From Rikenellaceae bacterium (GTDB lineage: Bacteria > Bacteroidota > Bacteroidia > Bacteroidales > Rikenellaceae): a DNA stretch of 64,000 nucleotides. The DNA is taken from positions 372,001 to 436,000 of the forward strand of contig CABJAJ010000002.1 of assembly GCA_902363575.1 (NCBI GenBank), read 5' to 3'. Positions 9,014 to 18,317 of this stretch are shown here, piece by piece. Made by a program: the position numbers and the translations under genes. The notes beneath the pieces were generated by a model. That model was not told where the DNA came from and searched no databases. It saw nothing but the letters and a program-made list of their open reading frames with translations. Positions within the stretch are counted from its first letter, which is position 1, and each line of letters starts with the position of its first letter.

Positions 9014-9583
9014 TTATTTTCTGCTCATTTCCTCCAGCGCGATGTTGAGCCGGAGCACGTTGACTTTCTCCGTGCCGAAAAGCCCCAGCCACGGCTTTCG
9101 GGTCAGCGAATCGACGAGGTGCTGCACCGTGGCGGAATTCAGCCCCCGGGCCTCGGCGACCCGGCGCACCTGCACCTGCGCGCCGCGGGGCGAGATGTCG
9201 GGATCGAGGCCCGAGCCGCTGGCCGTAACCATCTCGGAGGGAACCTCCTCGCGCGAAAGGTAGGGATGCGCCGCGAGGAAATCCGCGATGCGTTGCTCCA
9301 CTTCGGCCAGGTATTCGGGATTGGTCGTGGCCTTGTTGCTGCCGCCGGAGCCGCCGCCGTTGTAATCCACGGCCGAAGGACGGCCCCAGAAATAGCGAAT
9401 ATCGGTAAATTGCTGTCCTACGTTCGCCGCGCCCACAATCCTGCCGTCGAGCATAACCGTTTCGGCCTCGCCGTCGTTAGGCGAGGCGACCGCCGCCGTG
9501 AGCCGGAGGATAAGGACATAACCCACACCGAGCAACAGACACATCGCCAGCGTAATTTTGATGGAAATCCAAAGGTTTTTCAT
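9014..9583 (-). CDS. kdpC: Potassium-transporting ATPase subunit KdpC
   Basis: 189 residues, the usual KdpC length. One N-terminal membrane helix (ITLAMCLLLGVGYVLILRL) is followed by a periplasmic domain. That domain has the conserved FTDIRYFWGRPSAVDYN, TASGSGLDPDISPRGA and QVRRVAEARGL motifs. It is an essential accessory subunit of the KdpFABC high-affinity potassium pump and is thought to raise potassium affinity or ATP binding. It lies 15 bp after kdpB and 12 bp before the outer-membrane gene. Confidence 0.97.
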   Translation of the reverse strand: MKNLWISIKITLAMCLLLGVGYVLILRLTAAVASPNDGEAETVMLDGRIVGAANVGQQFTDIRYFWGRPSAVDYNGGGSGGSNKATTNPEYLAEVEQRIADFLAAHPYLSREEVPSEMVTASGSGLDPDISPRGAQVQVRRVAEARGLNSATVQHLVDSLTRKPWLGLFGTEKVNVLRLNIALEEMSRK

Positions 9584-9598
9584 AGTTCAAACAATACT

Positions 9599-11641
9599 TT
9601 AAAAGAATACATTTACCAGCATGTCTATCAGCTTAATGCCGATGAACGGAACGATTACGCCGCCGAGGCCGTAGATAAAGAGGTTGCGGCGCAGCAGGGA
9701 CGAGGCCCCGATGGGTTTGTACGCCACGCCGCGCAGGGCCAGCGGAATCAGCAGCGGGATGATGACCGCGTTGAAGATCACCGCCGAGAGGATGGCGCTT
9801 TCGGGCGAATGCAGGTGCATGATGTTCAGCGACTGCAACGACGGAATCGACAGGATGAACAGCGCCGGAACGATGGCGAAATACTTTGCCACGTCGTTGG
9901 CGATCGAGAAGGTCGTGAGCGTGCCGCGCGTCATGAGCAATTGCTTGCCGATTTCAACGATTTCGATCAGTTTGGTGGGGTCGTTGTCCAGATCGACCAT
10001 GTTGCCCGCCTCTTTGGCGGCCTGCGTGCCGCTGTTCATCGCAACGCCCACGTCGGCCTGCGCCAGCGCCGGGGCGTCGTTCGTGCCGTCGCCCATCATG
10101 GCGACCAGCTTGCCCGACCGCTGTTCGCGGCGGATGTATTCGAGTTTGTCCTCGGGTTTGGCTTCGGCGATGAAGTCGTCCACGCCGGCTTTTTCGGCGA
10201 TGTACTTCGCCGTCAGCGGATTGTCTCCCGTGACCATGACGGTCTTCACACCCATCCTGCGCAGGCGCTCGAAGCGTTCGCGGATGCCTGTCTTGATGAT
10301 GTCCTGTAACTCGATGACGCCCATGATCCGTTCGTTATCGCAGACCACGAGCGGCGTGCCGCCGTTTTCGGAGATCGTGCGCACCGTGGCCGCGATCGCC
10401 GCCGGGCAATGGTTTTCATGCTGCGCGGCGATGCGGAGGATCGCTTCGGCGGCTCCTTTACGGATGCGGCGGCCGTCGGGCAGGTCCACGCCCGAGGATT
10501 TGGTTTCGGCGGTGAAGTTCACCATGCGGACGCCGACCATCGACATCGGGTCGATGCGGACCCCTTCGGCGGCACCCAGCTCGACGATGGATTTACCTTC
10601 GGGGGTCTGGTCGGCCACCGACGAGAGGACGCACATGCGGACGAATGCCTTTTTGTCGATGCCTTCGGCCGGATAGAAGTTCGTGGCTTTGCGGTTGCCG
10701 ATGGTGATCGTGCCCGTCTTGTCCAGCAGCAGCGTGTCGATGTCGCCTGCCGTCTCTACGGCTTTGCCCGACTTGGTGATGACATTGGCCCTGAGAGCTC
10801 GGTCCATACCGGCGATGCCGATGGCCGACAGCAGGCCCCCGATGGTGGTCGGAATCAGGCAGACGAACAGCGAGATAAAGGCTGCGACGGTGATGTTGGC
10901 ACCTACATACTCCGCAAAGGGTTTCAGCGTGGCGCAGACGATGACGAAGACGATCGTGAAGCCCGCCAGCAGAATCGTCAGGGCGATTTCGTTGGGCGTT
11001 TTCTGGCGCGAGGAGCCCTCGACGAGCGCGATCATCTTGTCAAGAAAACTCTCGCCGGGCTTGGCGGTCACTTTGACCAGAATCCGGTCGGAGAGAACCC
11101 GCGTGCCGCCCGTGACGGAGCTTTTGTCGCCGCCCGCCTCGCGGATCACCGGGGCCGATTCGCCCGTGATGGCGCTCTCGTCGATGGAGGCCAGTCCCTC
11201 GACGATCTCGCCGTCGGCAGCGATCGTGTCGCCTGCCACGCATTCGAACAGGTCGCCCTGCTTCAGAGCCGAACTGCTGAAGATGTGCGGCTGTCCGTCC
11301 GCGTCGATGCGTTTGGCAGGCGTCTCCTCGCGGGTTTTGCGCAGCGAGTCGGCCTGCGCCTTACCGCGCGCTTCAGCGATTGCCTCGGCGAAGTTGGCGA
11401 AGAGCACCGTGGCTAGGAGCACGAAGAAGATGACGGTGTTGTAGAGCAGCGAGCCCTGCGAGGTGTTGCCTGTCGCGGCGATCCAGACGATCAGCAGCAG
11501 CATGACCAGCGTTACGACCTCGACCGTGAACATAATCGGGTTCTTGATCATCGTGCGCGGGTCGAGCTTGATGAACGAGGCGCGGAGGCTCCGGCGCAGC
11601 AGGGTGCGGTCGAAAAGGGAGTTATTTCTGTTTCGTTTCAT
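9599..11641 (-). CDS. kdpB: Potassium-transporting P-type ATPase subunit KdpB
   Basis: 680 residues, the standard length. The TGES actuator motif is at 159-162 and the phosphorylated aspartate is D307 in DKTGT (307-311). [20 protein letters not shown] and [16 protein letters not shown] are the hinge and metal-site motifs. The membrane helices follow the P-type layout. It hydrolyses ATP to energise potassium import through KdpA. It lies 13 bp downstream of kdpA. Confidence 0.98.
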   Translation of the reverse strand: MKRNRNNSLFDRTLLRRSLRASFIKLDPRTMIKNPIMFTVEVVTLVMLLLIVWIAATGNTSQGSLLYNTVIFFVLLATVLFANFAEAIAEARGKAQADSLRKTREETPAKRIDADGQPHIFSSSALKQGDLFECVAGDTIAADGEIVEGLASIDESAITGESAPVIREAGGDKSSVTGGTRVLSDRILVKVTAKPGESFLDKMIALVEGSSRQKTPNEIALTILLAGFTIVFVIVCATLKPFAEYVGANITVAAFISLFVCLIPTTIGGLLSAIGIAGMDRALRANVITKSGKAVETAGDIDTLLLDKTGTITIGNRKATNFYPAEGIDKKAFVRMCVLSSVADQTPEGKSIVELGAAEGVRIDPMSMVGVRMVNFTAETKSSGVDLPDGRRIRKGAAEAILRIAAQHENHCPAAIAATVRTISENGGTPLVVCDNERIMGVIELQDIIKTGIRERFERLRRMGVKTVMVTGDNPLTAKYIAEKAGVDDFIAEAKPEDKLEYIRREQRSGKLVAMMGDGTNDAPALAQADVGVAMNSGTQAAKEAGNMVDLDNDPTKLIEIVEIGKQLLMTRGTLTTFSIANDVAKYFAIVPALFILSIPSLQSLNIMHLHSPESAILSAVIFNAVIIPLLIPLALRGVAYKPIGASSLLRRNLFIYGLGGVIVPFIGIKLIDMLVNVFF

Positions 11642-11654
11642 AGTGTTGACAATT

Positions 11655-13346
11655 TTAGAAGGTCAGGTAATCGGCGATCGGGCCCAGAGCCAGCGCGGGG
11701 AAGAACGAAAGGGCTGCGACGATGATGATGACGGCGAAGGTCATCAACGAGAAGGTGCCGGTGTCGGTCTTGAGCGTTCCGGCGCTCTCAGGGATGAATT
11801 TCTTCGAGGCGAGCAGTCCTGCGATGGCGACCTGCCCGACGATCGGGAAGTAACGGCCCATGATAAGCACGATGCCGGTCGAAATGTTCCAGAACGGCGT
11901 GTTGTCGCCCAGACCCTCGAATCCCGAGCCGTTGTTGGCGGCCGACGAGGTGTACTCGTAGAGCATCTCGCTCAGCCCGTGGAACGAGGGGTTGTTCAGC
12001 CACCCGATCTCCGGGTTGACGGCGGCCACGGCGGCCGAAATGCCCGTGCCGACGAGGATCAGGAAAGGGTGCATCAATACGACCATCGTGGCGATCTTCA
12101 TCTCGCGCGCCTCGACCTTGCGGCCGAGGAATTCGGGCGTCCGGCCCACCATCAGCCCGCTGATGAAGACGGCAATGATGAGGAATGCGAAGTAGTTCAT
12201 CCACCCTACGCCGACACCGCCGAACCAGCAGTTGATCTGCATGTTGAGCATCTGCATCATGCCGCTCAGCGGGGTCTGCGAGTCGTGCATCGAGTTGACG
12301 GAGCCGTTGGAAGTAACGGTAGTCGTCATGCCCCACATGGCCGACGCCGCCGAGCCGATGCGGATCTCCTTACCCTCCATCGAACCCATGTCCTGCGCGA
12401 TGCCCATCCCGTCGATCTGCCGGCTGCCGCCCATCTCCTGCCATACGGAGAAGATCACGCCGGCGGTGTAGGCGAAAAGCATCACGGCGAAGATCCAGGC
12501 CGCGAGTTTGCGGCGGCGGATGTAGAATCCGAAGGCGAAGACCATCGCCATCGGCAGGATCAGGATCGACCAGCACTCCAGCATATTCGTAAATGCGTTG
12601 GGGTTTTCGAGCGGGTGCGCCGAGTTGACGCCGAAGTAACCGCCGCCGTTGGTTCCCAGCTGTTTGATCGGCACTATCGCGGCCGTGGGACCCTGCGAGA
12701 TGACCTGTTCGCTGCCTTCGAGCGTGGTGAGCGTCTGTTTGCCGTCGAACGACATCGGCGTGCCGTTGATGACGAGCAGGATGCCAACTACGAGTGACAG
12801 CGGCATCAGGATGCGCGTCACGCTCCGGGTGAGGAACACCCAGAAGTTGCCGATGGTTTTGGTCGTCCTTCCGGCCAGCGCCTTCATGATGCCGGCCATT
12901 GCCGCCATGCCGCAGGCCGCAGTCACGAACTGGAACAGCATGATCACAAAGAGCTGCGTGAAGTACGACAGGCCTGTTTCTCCGCTGTAGTGCTGCAGGT
13001 TGCAGTTGACCATAAACGAGATGCAAGTGTTGAACGCCAGGTCGGGCGACTGCCCGGGGTTGCCGTCGGGATTGAGCGGCAGCCAGCCCTGGAAAACCAG
13101 CAGCAGCATGCCCCAGAAGAACCAGAAGAGATTGACCGTCAGCAGGGCTTTGAGAAACAGTTTCCAGTCCATCTCCTGTGCGGGGTCTATGCCGCAGAGT
13201 TTATAAATTCCGCGTTCGACGGGAGCCATGAAGTCGAGCCAGGTGCGCTCGCCCCGGTACACTTTGGCAATGTAACGCCCCAGTGGGTAGCAGAGCACCA
13301 CCAGCAGGGTCCATTGCAGGATTACGCCTAAAATTTCGGTATTCAT
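11655..13346 (-). CDS. kdpA: Potassium-transporting ATPase potassium-binding subunit KdpA
   Basis: 563 residues from the ATG at 13346, matching the usual length of about 557-568. A longer frame to 13430 would read through the stem-loop described below and lacks homology. Ten or so membrane helices carry the repeated selectivity-filter segments, such as NNGSGFEGL and [14 protein letters not shown]. It is the channel-like, potassium-binding subunit of KdpFABC in the inner membrane. A structured 170-bp leader separates it from kdpF. Confidence 0.97.
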   Translation of the reverse strand: MNTEILGVILQWTLLVVLCYPLGRYIAKVYRGERTWLDFMAPVERGIYKLCGIDPAQEMDWKLFLKALLTVNLFWFFWGMLLLVFQGWLPLNPDGNPGQSPDLAFNTCISFMVNCNLQHYSGETGLSYFTQLFVIMLFQFVTAACGMAAMAGIMKALAGRTTKTIGNFWVFLTRSVTRILMPLSLVVGILLVINGTPMSFDGKQTLTTLEGSEQVISQGPTAAIVPIKQLGTNGGGYFGVNSAHPLENPNAFTNMLECWSILILPMAMVFAFGFYIRRRKLAAWIFAVMLFAYTAGVIFSVWQEMGGSRQIDGMGIAQDMGSMEGKEIRIGSAASAMWGMTTTVTSNGSVNSMHDSQTPLSGMMQMLNMQINCWFGGVGVGWMNYFAFLIIAVFISGLMVGRTPEFLGRKVEAREMKIATMVVLMHPFLILVGTGISAAVAAVNPEIGWLNNPSFHGLSEMLYEYTSSAANNGSGFEGLGDNTPFWNISTGIVLIMGRYFPIVGQVAIAGLLASKKFIPESAGTLKTDTGTFSLMTFAVIIIVAALSFFPALALGPIADYLTF

Positions 13347-13352
13347 ATTTAT

Positions 13353-13441
13353 CGTGAGTCCGACGAATTTAAGTTTAGGAATCAGAGGTGATTTCATTGA
13401 TAAAAATCCGTCGGACTCGCGATACGGCATCGAAGATGCCG
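13353..13441 (-). promoter_or_regulatory. Stem-loop region between kdpF and kdpA
   Basis: A 19-bp inverted repeat, TCGTGAGTCCGACGAATTT against TCGCGAGTCCGACGGATTT, pairs 13353-13371 with 13403-13421 (two mismatches). Its loop is about 31 nt. A second short hairpin, CGGCATC-GAA-GATGCCG, lies at 13425-13441. Both lie in the 170-bp kdpF-kdpA interval, just upstream of the kdpA start. Possible roles are mRNA processing or segmental stability, or the repeat may be a small inserted element. Confidence 0.5.
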
Positions 13442-13516
13442 ATTTTTATCTTTAAAATCCCTCTAAATCTCCCTTTGTAAAGGGGACTTTTGCTTTTTCG
13501 GGAATGACTGAAAGTG

Positions 13517-13597
13517 TCAGAATTTTTCGGGTTTGACGAGCACGTACATCAGGTAGACGAACCCGACGATACTCAGGATAAGCAGTCCGGTAAACAT
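13517..13597 (-). CDS. kdpF: KdpF small subunit
   Basis: 26 residues, reading MFTGLLILSIVGFVYLMYVL and ending VKPEKF. It is a single membrane helix of the size and style of KdpF, placed directly upstream of kdpA. Known: KdpF stabilises the KdpABC complex. It is easily missed by gene finders because of its length. Confidence 0.85.
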   Translation of the reverse strand: MFTGLLILSIVGFVYLMYVLVKPEKF

Positions 13598-13603
13598 GGC
13601 GCA

Positions 13604-13699
13604 TCAAATTTTTTCGAACCAATCCACACATTTGAAATAAAACCAGTAGCAGAGCGACCCGAGGGCGCAGAGCAGGAGAAACAGGATGATTACGTTCAT
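13604..13699 (-). CDS. Micro-protein, single membrane helix, kdp operon
   Basis: 31 residues (MNVIILFLLLCALGSLCYWF and a tail CVDWFEKI). It is one hydrophobic helix with an aromatic, charged end. Its ATG overlaps the stop of the preceding micro-ORF (ATGA), and its own stop is 6 bp before kdpF. The tight packing supports translation. The family is unknown to me. It is plausibly an extra small subunit or regulator of the pump. Confidence 0.6.
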   Translation of the reverse strand: MNVIILFLLLCALGSLCYWFYFKCVDWFEKI

Positions 13700-13806
13700 T
13701 TTTTCATCTTTTTTGAGTTAGACACCTTTTCTATAAAACCGCACAGCATTCGGTCCAGTAGCAGCATGGCGCCGCAAAAAAACAGTATCAGGATCACGAT
13801 AACCAT
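13696..13806 (-). CDS. Micro-protein, single membrane helix, first gene of the kdp operon
   Basis: 36 residues from the internal ATG (MVIVILILFFCGAMLLLDRM, then a basic tail ending NSKKMKK). It has one membrane helix. The frame is open upstream to 13938, but that part overlaps the terminator of the regulator gene, so the short start is preferred. Its stop overlaps the next start by 4 bp. The function is unknown. Conservation upstream of kdpF in related genomes would confirm it. Confidence 0.5.
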   Translation of the reverse strand: MVIVILILFFCGAMLLLDRMLCGFIEKVSNSKKMKK

Positions 13807-13911
13807 ATTGTCGTCGGGTTTTTTCTGCCTGAAAGCATACGAAGGCGGTGCCAAAGCGCATACTTTGGATTCAATGTGCTGATTGATAGTCGATCTGCGA
13901 TACGGTGTGCG

Positions 13912-13957
13912 TACCAAAAAAGAGGGCCGTCTTATCATTTTGATAGGACGGCCCTCT
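13912..13957 (-). terminator. Rho-independent terminator of the response-regulator gene
   Basis: On the minus strand, GAGGGCCGTCCTATCA pairs with TGATAAGACGGCCCTC around a short loop (13922-13956), followed by six T. It begins about 20 bp after the regulator stop at 13979. It separates the regulator from the kdp operon. Confidence 0.9.
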
Positions 13958-13978
13958 CGGAATGATAGGACGCGGCGG

Positions 13979-15313
13979 TTATTTCACCCCATAGCTTTCG
14001 AGTTTGCGGTAAAGCGTGGCGATGCCGATTCCCAGCAGACGGGCGGCTTCGGCTTTGTTGCCGTGCGTGAATTCGAGCACTTTGAAAATATGGCGGCGTT
14101 CGAGGTCTTCGAGCGCGAGCGAGTCGTGAGCTGACCCGCTCTCCGGTGTCTGAAATTCGGGCGAAAGGCAATGGGTCGTAAGCGCATTGCCCTCGGCCAT
14201 GATCAGGCTGCGCTCCACTACGTTGCGCAGCTCGCGGACATTGCCGTGCCAAGCGTGGCGTTCGAGTGCAGCGGTATATGCGGCATCGATCCGCTCGATC
14301 CGCCGTCCCATTTTGTCGGCGAACTGCGCTACGAAAAAGCGGACGTACAGGGCAATGTCGCCCGGCCGTTCGCGCAGCGACGGAAGGTGGATGCAGAAAA
14401 CCGAAAGCCGAAAATAGAGGTCTTCGCGGAAATTTCCCGCTGCGATCTCCTTTTCCAGATCGCGGTTCGTGGCGGCAATAATACGCACGTCCACACGGGT
14501 GGGGCGGGTTTCCCCGATCTTAAGGAACTCGCCGCTTTCGAGTACGCGCAGCAGCTTGGCCTGCAGCTCTACGGGCATTTCGCCGATCTCGTCGAGAAAC
14601 AGCGTGCCTTTGTCGGCTTCCTCAAAAAGTCCTTTTTTGTCTTTGGCGGCTCCCGTGAAACTGCCCGCACGGTGACCGAAGAGTTCGCTTTCGAGCAGTT
14701 CCCGAGAGAAGGCCGAGCAGTTGACCGCCACGAAAGCGCCTTTAGCCCGTGGCCCGGCGTGGTGAATAGCCTGCGCGAAGACTTCCTTGCCGGTCCCGGT
14801 TTCGCCGGTGAGCAGCACCGAAGCATTTGTGGCAGCGACTTTCCGCGCCAGATCGACGGCCTGACGCATGGCCGCGGACTTCCCGATGATGCGGTCGAAC
14901 GAATGCTCCTCGGAAAGCCGGTTTTCGATCCGTGCCAGCCGTCGCTGCATCTCGGCTTTCTCCGCGGCGCGGCTCAGCAGGGGCAGGATTTTGTTGTTGT
15001 CGTCGCCTTTGGTGATGTAGTCGAAAGCCCCGTTCTTGATGGCCTGTACGCCGTCGGGAATATTGCCGTAGGCCGTGAGTAGGATCACCTCGGCGGCGGG
15101 CGCGGTCTGCTTGATCCGGCCGACCATTTCAACCCCGTTGCCGTCGGGCAGCTTCACATCGCACAAAACTACGTCGGGTTCATACCGGCTGAGTATTTTC
15201 AGCCCTGACGCGCAGTCCGAAGCCTCGGCCACGTCGTAGCCTTCAAGCCCGATAATCCGCGCCAGCAGTCGGCGCAGCTGCTCTTCGTCGTCGATAATTA
15301 AAACTTTGGTCAT
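13979..15313 (-). CDS. NtrC-family sigma54-dependent response regulator next to kdp
   Basis: 444 residues from the ATG at 15313 ([20 protein letters not shown]). The receiver domain has acidic pair 9-11, phosphorylated D52 and K102. The AAA+ domain has Walker A GETGTGKE (170-177), the sigma54-contact loop GSFTGA (217-222, Ser where Ala is common) and Walker B LFLDEIGE. The C-terminal Fis-type HTH ends with [20 protein letters not shown]. It probably receives phosphate from the kinase at 5408-7123 and activates kdp transcription from a sigma54 promoter, instead of the OmpR-type KdpE of other bacteria. The promoter is at 15334-15341. Confidence 0.88.
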   Translation of the reverse strand: MTKVLIIDDEEQLRRLLARIIGLEGYDVAEASDCASGLKILSRYEPDVVLCDVKLPDGNGVEMVGRIKQTAPAAEVILLTAYGNIPDGVQAIKNGAFDYITKGDDNNKILPLLSRAAEKAEMQRRLARIENRLSEEHSFDRIIGKSAAMRQAVDLARKVAATNASVLLTGETGTGKEVFAQAIHHAGPRAKGAFVAVNCSAFSRELLESELFGHRAGSFTGAAKDKKGLFEEADKGTLFLDEIGEMPVELQAKLLRVLESGEFLKIGETRPTRVDVRIIAATNRDLEKEIAAGNFREDLYFRLSVFCIHLPSLRERPGDIALYVRFFVAQFADKMGRRIERIDAAYTAALERHAWHGNVRELRNVVERSLIMAEGNALTTHCLSPEFQTPESGSAHDSLALEDLERRHIFKVLEFTHGNKAEAARLLGIGIATLYRKLESYGVK

Positions 15314-15333
15314 ACATGGGAAACGTTCGTCGG

Positions 15334-15341
15334 CAAAGATA
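15334..15341 (-). promoter_or_regulatory. -7 promoter element of the response regulator
   Basis: On the minus strand this reads TATCTTTG, an exact TAnnTTTG match. It lies 20 bp upstream of the chosen ATG at 15313, and the longer 15355 start would lie inside the promoter. It therefore decides the start. Confidence 0.65.
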
Positions 15342-15499
15342 GGAATTTCCCGCAAATCGCGGAATTACATAAAGAGAGATATTTTTGTGATGTTATCCTT
15401 CCTGTAAACATCGCGTTATACAATTTCAATATTCGAAGTTTTCTTGGCTGCTTTAGCCCGACAGTTCACCATGTGAGCCATTCAAGAGGAAGGACGTTC

Positions 15500-15820
15500 A
15501 TGTTCGATCCTCTTTTTGATTTTTCTATGCTATGGCCGGATGAAATTGGCAGAACCGATTATCGCAAAGATACGACCCGATATACACACGTAGAGCGTCA
15601 CGTCCACCAACACACCTCTAAAGCAGATGAAGTGATTATCGAATGTCGGGAGAAACACTGGTGTATAGTAACTATTGACGGATGTGATTATGGTTTAACC
15701 GGATCGGAGCCGACGGGTGATTGGCTCCTTTCTTCACGCAGCACATATGCTGCACTTCCTGCGAATAGGAATCGCGGACATATTGCGGACACAAAAGGCA
15801 AAATAAAAAATCCCAAATAA
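15500..15820 (+). CDS. Hypothetical protein just outside attL
   Basis: 106 residues from the ATG at 15500, which is preceded by AGAGGAAGGA at a suitable Shine-Dalgarno distance. The composition is rich in His, Asp and Arg in the first half, with VERHVHQHTSKADEVIIECR. No signal peptide or membrane segment is seen and I do not recognise a family. It ends 30 bp before the attL repeat. It could be a chromosomal small gene, a remnant of an earlier insertion, or not a gene. Confidence 0.35.
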   Translation: MFDPLFDFSMLWPDEIGRTDYRKDTTRYTHVERHVHQHTSKADEVIIECREKHWCIVTIDGCDYGLTGSEPTGDWLLSSRSTYAALPANRNRGHIADTKGKIKNPK

Positions 15821-15849
15821 TTGACAATCAATTATTAAGGATTTTTAAG

Positions 15850-15864
15850 AAGTACCCGGAGCCG
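15850..15864 (+). repeat. attL: 15-bp copy of the tRNA-Leu 3' end
   Basis: AAGTACCCGGAGCCG occurs here and again at 24720-24734, where it forms the 3' end of tRNA-Leu. The two copies bound an 8.87-kb segment that starts with an integrase gene. This is the classical arrangement after tyrosine-recombinase insertion into a tRNA gene. Confidence 0.85.
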
Positions 15865-16006
15865 TGTTTGAAATATGCAAACCCCATATTTTTATCGTCT
15901 TTTCTTTCTCACCGAATTATGCAATATAATTGCTGTATTTCAAGATATTATAAAGCACAAAACCTCCTGTATGGGATTGCATATAATTGCATCATCTTGA
16001 AATTAA

Positions 16007-16034
16007 GTTGACAAATATATTGTTTTTTGTCAAC
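16007..16034. promoter_or_regulatory. Inverted repeat of GTTGACAAA upstream of integrase
   Basis: GTTGACAAA (16007-16015) and TTTGTCAAC (16026-16034) form a perfect 9-bp inverted repeat with a 10-bp spacer, just upstream of the integrase -7 box. The same 9-mer occurs at 24657-24665 near attR. It is a candidate arm-type integrase/excisionase site or an autoregulatory operator. Confidence 0.5.
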
Positions 16035-16041
16035 CATTACA

Positions 16042-16049
16042 TATCTTTG
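16042..16049 (+). promoter_or_regulatory. -7 promoter element of the integrase gene
   Basis: TATCTTTG is an exact TAnnTTTG match, 25 bp upstream of the ATG at 16075. The longer start at 16027 lies upstream of it and is therefore rejected. Confidence 0.65.
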
Positions 16050-16074
16050 TGGTAGCATATTAAAAATACTTGTT

Positions 16075-17409
16075 ATGGCAAAGATTACCACCACGCTGTC
16101 CCCGAAAGTGGACAGGATTACGGAAAAATCCCCGCTGTTGTTTCGGTTCGTCGGTGGCCGGGATTACATCTTCCGGGTTAAAAGCGGCCTCTATGTGAAG
16201 CCCTCTCGCTGGAACGCGGAAAAAGAGGAGGCTATCGAGCCCCGGCTCGACACTCCGGAGAAAAAGGAGATTGTTCGCTTGAATAAGCAACTCACCAACC
16301 TCAAAGGCATCATAATCGAGGCATTTACCCTTGCCGATAAATCGACCGTTGACAAAGCATGGCTGGAGCGAATAATCGACGAGTTCCATTTCCCCCAGAA
16401 ATACCGGGGAAAGAAAAATGAGTCGTTTTTCGAGGTCTTCGATGAGTTCCTTGAAAAGCGGAAGTTATCCGACGTTCGCAAAAAGAATTTCAAGGTCATC
16501 CGGCGTGCATTGGAGCGTTACGAACTGTATATTCGGATGGAGGACGATAGCGACTACTCGCTGACGCTGGACGGCGTAAAACTCGACACCCTGCAACACT
16601 TCGAGAAGTTTCTGAAGCAAGAGTACCTGCTATGCCAGGAGGAACGCTACAAAATCATTTACGAAGCCATCCCGGAAAGCCGGACGCCCCAACCTCGCGG
16701 ACAGAACACCATCAACGACATCTTCACCAAACTCCGGACATTCTTCCTGTGGGCAATAGACACCGGAAAGACGAGCAACAACCCATTTAAGCATTTTGTT
16801 GTCCAAGAATGCGTGTACGGTACACCGTATTATATTACCGTCGAGGAGCGGAACAAATTATACCGTACCAATCTCTCCCGGCATCCCCAACTCGCCATTC
16901 AGCGGGACATTTTCGTTTTTCAATGCTTAATCGGTTGTCGGGTCAGCGACCTGTATAGAATGACCCGCAACAATGTCATAAACGGCGCAATCGAGTATAT
17001 CGCCCGAAAAACAAAGGAGGGGCGGCCCGTAACGGTGCGCGTCCCGCTCAACGCCATTGCGAGGGAGATACTTGACAGGTACGCCAATTATGAGGGAACG
17101 ACACTATTCCCGTTCATCTCCGAGCAGAAATACAACGTAGCTATCAAAAGAGCATTTCTGGCGGCACGATTGAGGCGGCCTGTTACCGTCGTTAATCCCG
17201 TTACCAGAGAGCAGGAGGTGAAGCCGCTGAATGAACTGGCATCCTCCCACCTTGCCCGGCGGTGCTTTGTCGGCAATCTATACAAGCAGGTGAAAGACCC
17301 TAATCTTGTCGGGGCTCTCTCCGGGCACAAGGAGGGAAGCAAAGCGTTTGCCCGGTATCGGGAAATCGACGAACAAATGAAAACCGAACTTGTTAAAATG
17401 CTGGAATAA
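16075..17409 (+). CDS. int: Tyrosine-recombinase integrase (phage/ICE type)
   Basis: 444 residues from the ATG after the promoter. The N-terminal arm-binding region is followed by a SAM-like core-binding domain (about 115-230) and a catalytic domain. Catalytic residues visible are R289 in IGCRVSD, the HLARR box in ASSHLARRCF, the GHKEGSKAF histidine, and Y428 in ARYREID. It should insert and excise the element at tRNA-Leu, and its gene is about 210 bp from attL. Its C-terminus is matched by the stump at 3005-3070. The next gene starts 1 bp after the stop. Confidence 0.93.
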   Translation: MAKITTTLSPKVDRITEKSPLLFRFVGGRDYIFRVKSGLYVKPSRWNAEKEEAIEPRLDTPEKKEIVRLNKQLTNLKGIIIEAFTLADKSTVDKAWLERIIDEFHFPQKYRGKKNESFFEVFDEFLEKRKLSDVRKKNFKVIRRALERYELYIRMEDDSDYSLTLDGVKLDTLQHFEKFLKQEYLLCQEERYKIIYEAIPESRTPQPRGQNTINDIFTKLRTFFLWAIDTGKTSNNPFKHFVVQECVYGTPYYITVEERNKLYRTNLSRHPQLAIQRDIFVFQCLIGCRVSDLYRMTRNNVINGAIEYIARKTKEGRPVTVRVPLNAIAREILDRYANYEGTTLFPFISEQKYNVAIKRAFLAARLRRPVTVVNPVTREQEVKPLNELASSHLARRCFVGNLYKQVKDPNLVGALSGHKEGSKAFARYREIDEQMKTELVKMLE

Positions 17410-17410
17410 G

Positions 17411-18133
17411 ATGAATAAGATTGGAAAATGGCTTGTTGGCAAATTCGCATCCAAAGGTTCAAACGCATATTACGAAGTCCACCCGGAGGAAGCCCCGGAA
17501 GAAGAAAAGCAGGCACTCGCTAATAATTTGAGGCATTTGCACGAAATCAGCGAAAATCACCGTAAATCTTTTTCAGTGGATTTCGACAAACACAAACGAG
17601 AATTAGATAAATTAGAAACTATTGAAGAAAAATATATTTACACAAAGGACTTGATAAATACCCTGTCTGCCAATTTAAATTTGGCGAAGTTGCGAGATGG
17701 CTATAATCCATCCAAAGAGGAAAAAAGAGCGTTAGGAATATATAGAACTTGGTTGAAGTACTTTGAGGAGCAGAAAGAGATAATACAGGCACACATAGGC
17801 GTTCGGACGAAAGCAAAAGCATCAACCAAGACACTTGCAGATTTTCTATTATGTGAAGAAGAAAGGAAACCAGCCATAATGGAGATTTTGCGGATACTGT
17901 TTTCCGGAGCAAAAGGCAAAAAAGCGGCTACCGTACTTATTGCTCTACACAGATTGAATTTACTAATCCTCCCAGAACGAGGTAAGCAACAAATATACGA
18001 AGCCATAAACAAGACTTTTCATCTGTCATTAGGCAACCAATCGTATCAACCGTACATAATATTTACAAAAAAAGGCATAGAAACAAAGATTGACGAGATA
18101 GAGATACAAGAAGTGATGAAAAAAATTGAGTAA
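17411..18133 (+). CDS. Hypothetical accessory protein downstream of integrase
   Basis: 240 residues starting right after the integrase stop (TAAGATG), so probably cotranslated with it. It is charged and mostly helical, with a coiled-coil-like central part (about 40-75) and IMEILRILFSGAKGKKAATV as a conserved-looking core. The C-terminal part (GKQQIYEAINKTFHLSLGNQ) may be a small globular domain. No membrane segment is seen and I do not recognise a family. Proteins in this place are common in Bacteroidetes integrase-led elements. It is followed by a strong terminator. Confidence 0.7.
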   Translation: MNKIGKWLVGKFASKGSNAYYEVHPEEAPEEEKQALANNLRHLHEISENHRKSFSVDFDKHKRELDKLETIEEKYIYTKDLINTLSANLNLAKLRDGYNPSKEEKRALGIYRTWLKYFEEQKEIIQAHIGVRTKAKASTKTLADFLLCEEERKPAIMEILRILFSGAKGKKAATVLIALHRLNLLILPERGKQQIYEAINKTFHLSLGNQSYQPYIIFTKKGIETKIDEIEIQEVMKKIE

Positions 18134-18153
18134 CACACTAATACAACCGTTTG

Positions 18154-18190
18154 AGGGCTGTGGAATAAACCACAGCCCTTTTTGTTTGTT
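18154..18190 (+). terminator. Rho-independent terminator after the integrase operon
   Basis: AGGGCTGTGG and CCACAGCCCT form a perfect 10-bp stem (18154-18163 and 18170-18179) with a 6-nt loop and a T-rich tail. It lies 20 bp after the stop at 18133. Confidence 0.9.
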
Positions 18191-18317
18191 TTTGTTTACA
18201 AAATCATACAAACTCAATTAATTGCAAATCAATTATTTGACAAGCAATTTTGCAACGCCAAGCAACTCGATGCAGTCGACCATCGAGGGAGAGGCAGAAC
18301 ACAAAATTTTTTTAACC

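Noticed and set aside
5477..12797. Long plus-strand ORFs opposite the kdp operon
   Set aside because: They are mirror frames of GC-rich genes, rich in Arg/Gly/Asp/His without domain motifs or ribosome-binding sites.
13696..13938. 80-residue version of the first kdp micro-ORF
   Set aside because: The upstream 44 codons run into the terminator of the regulator gene. The internal ATG gives a clean membrane helix.
16027..16074. Longer integrase start at 16027
   Set aside because: It precedes the -7 promoter box and would start inside the GTTGACAAA inverted repeat.
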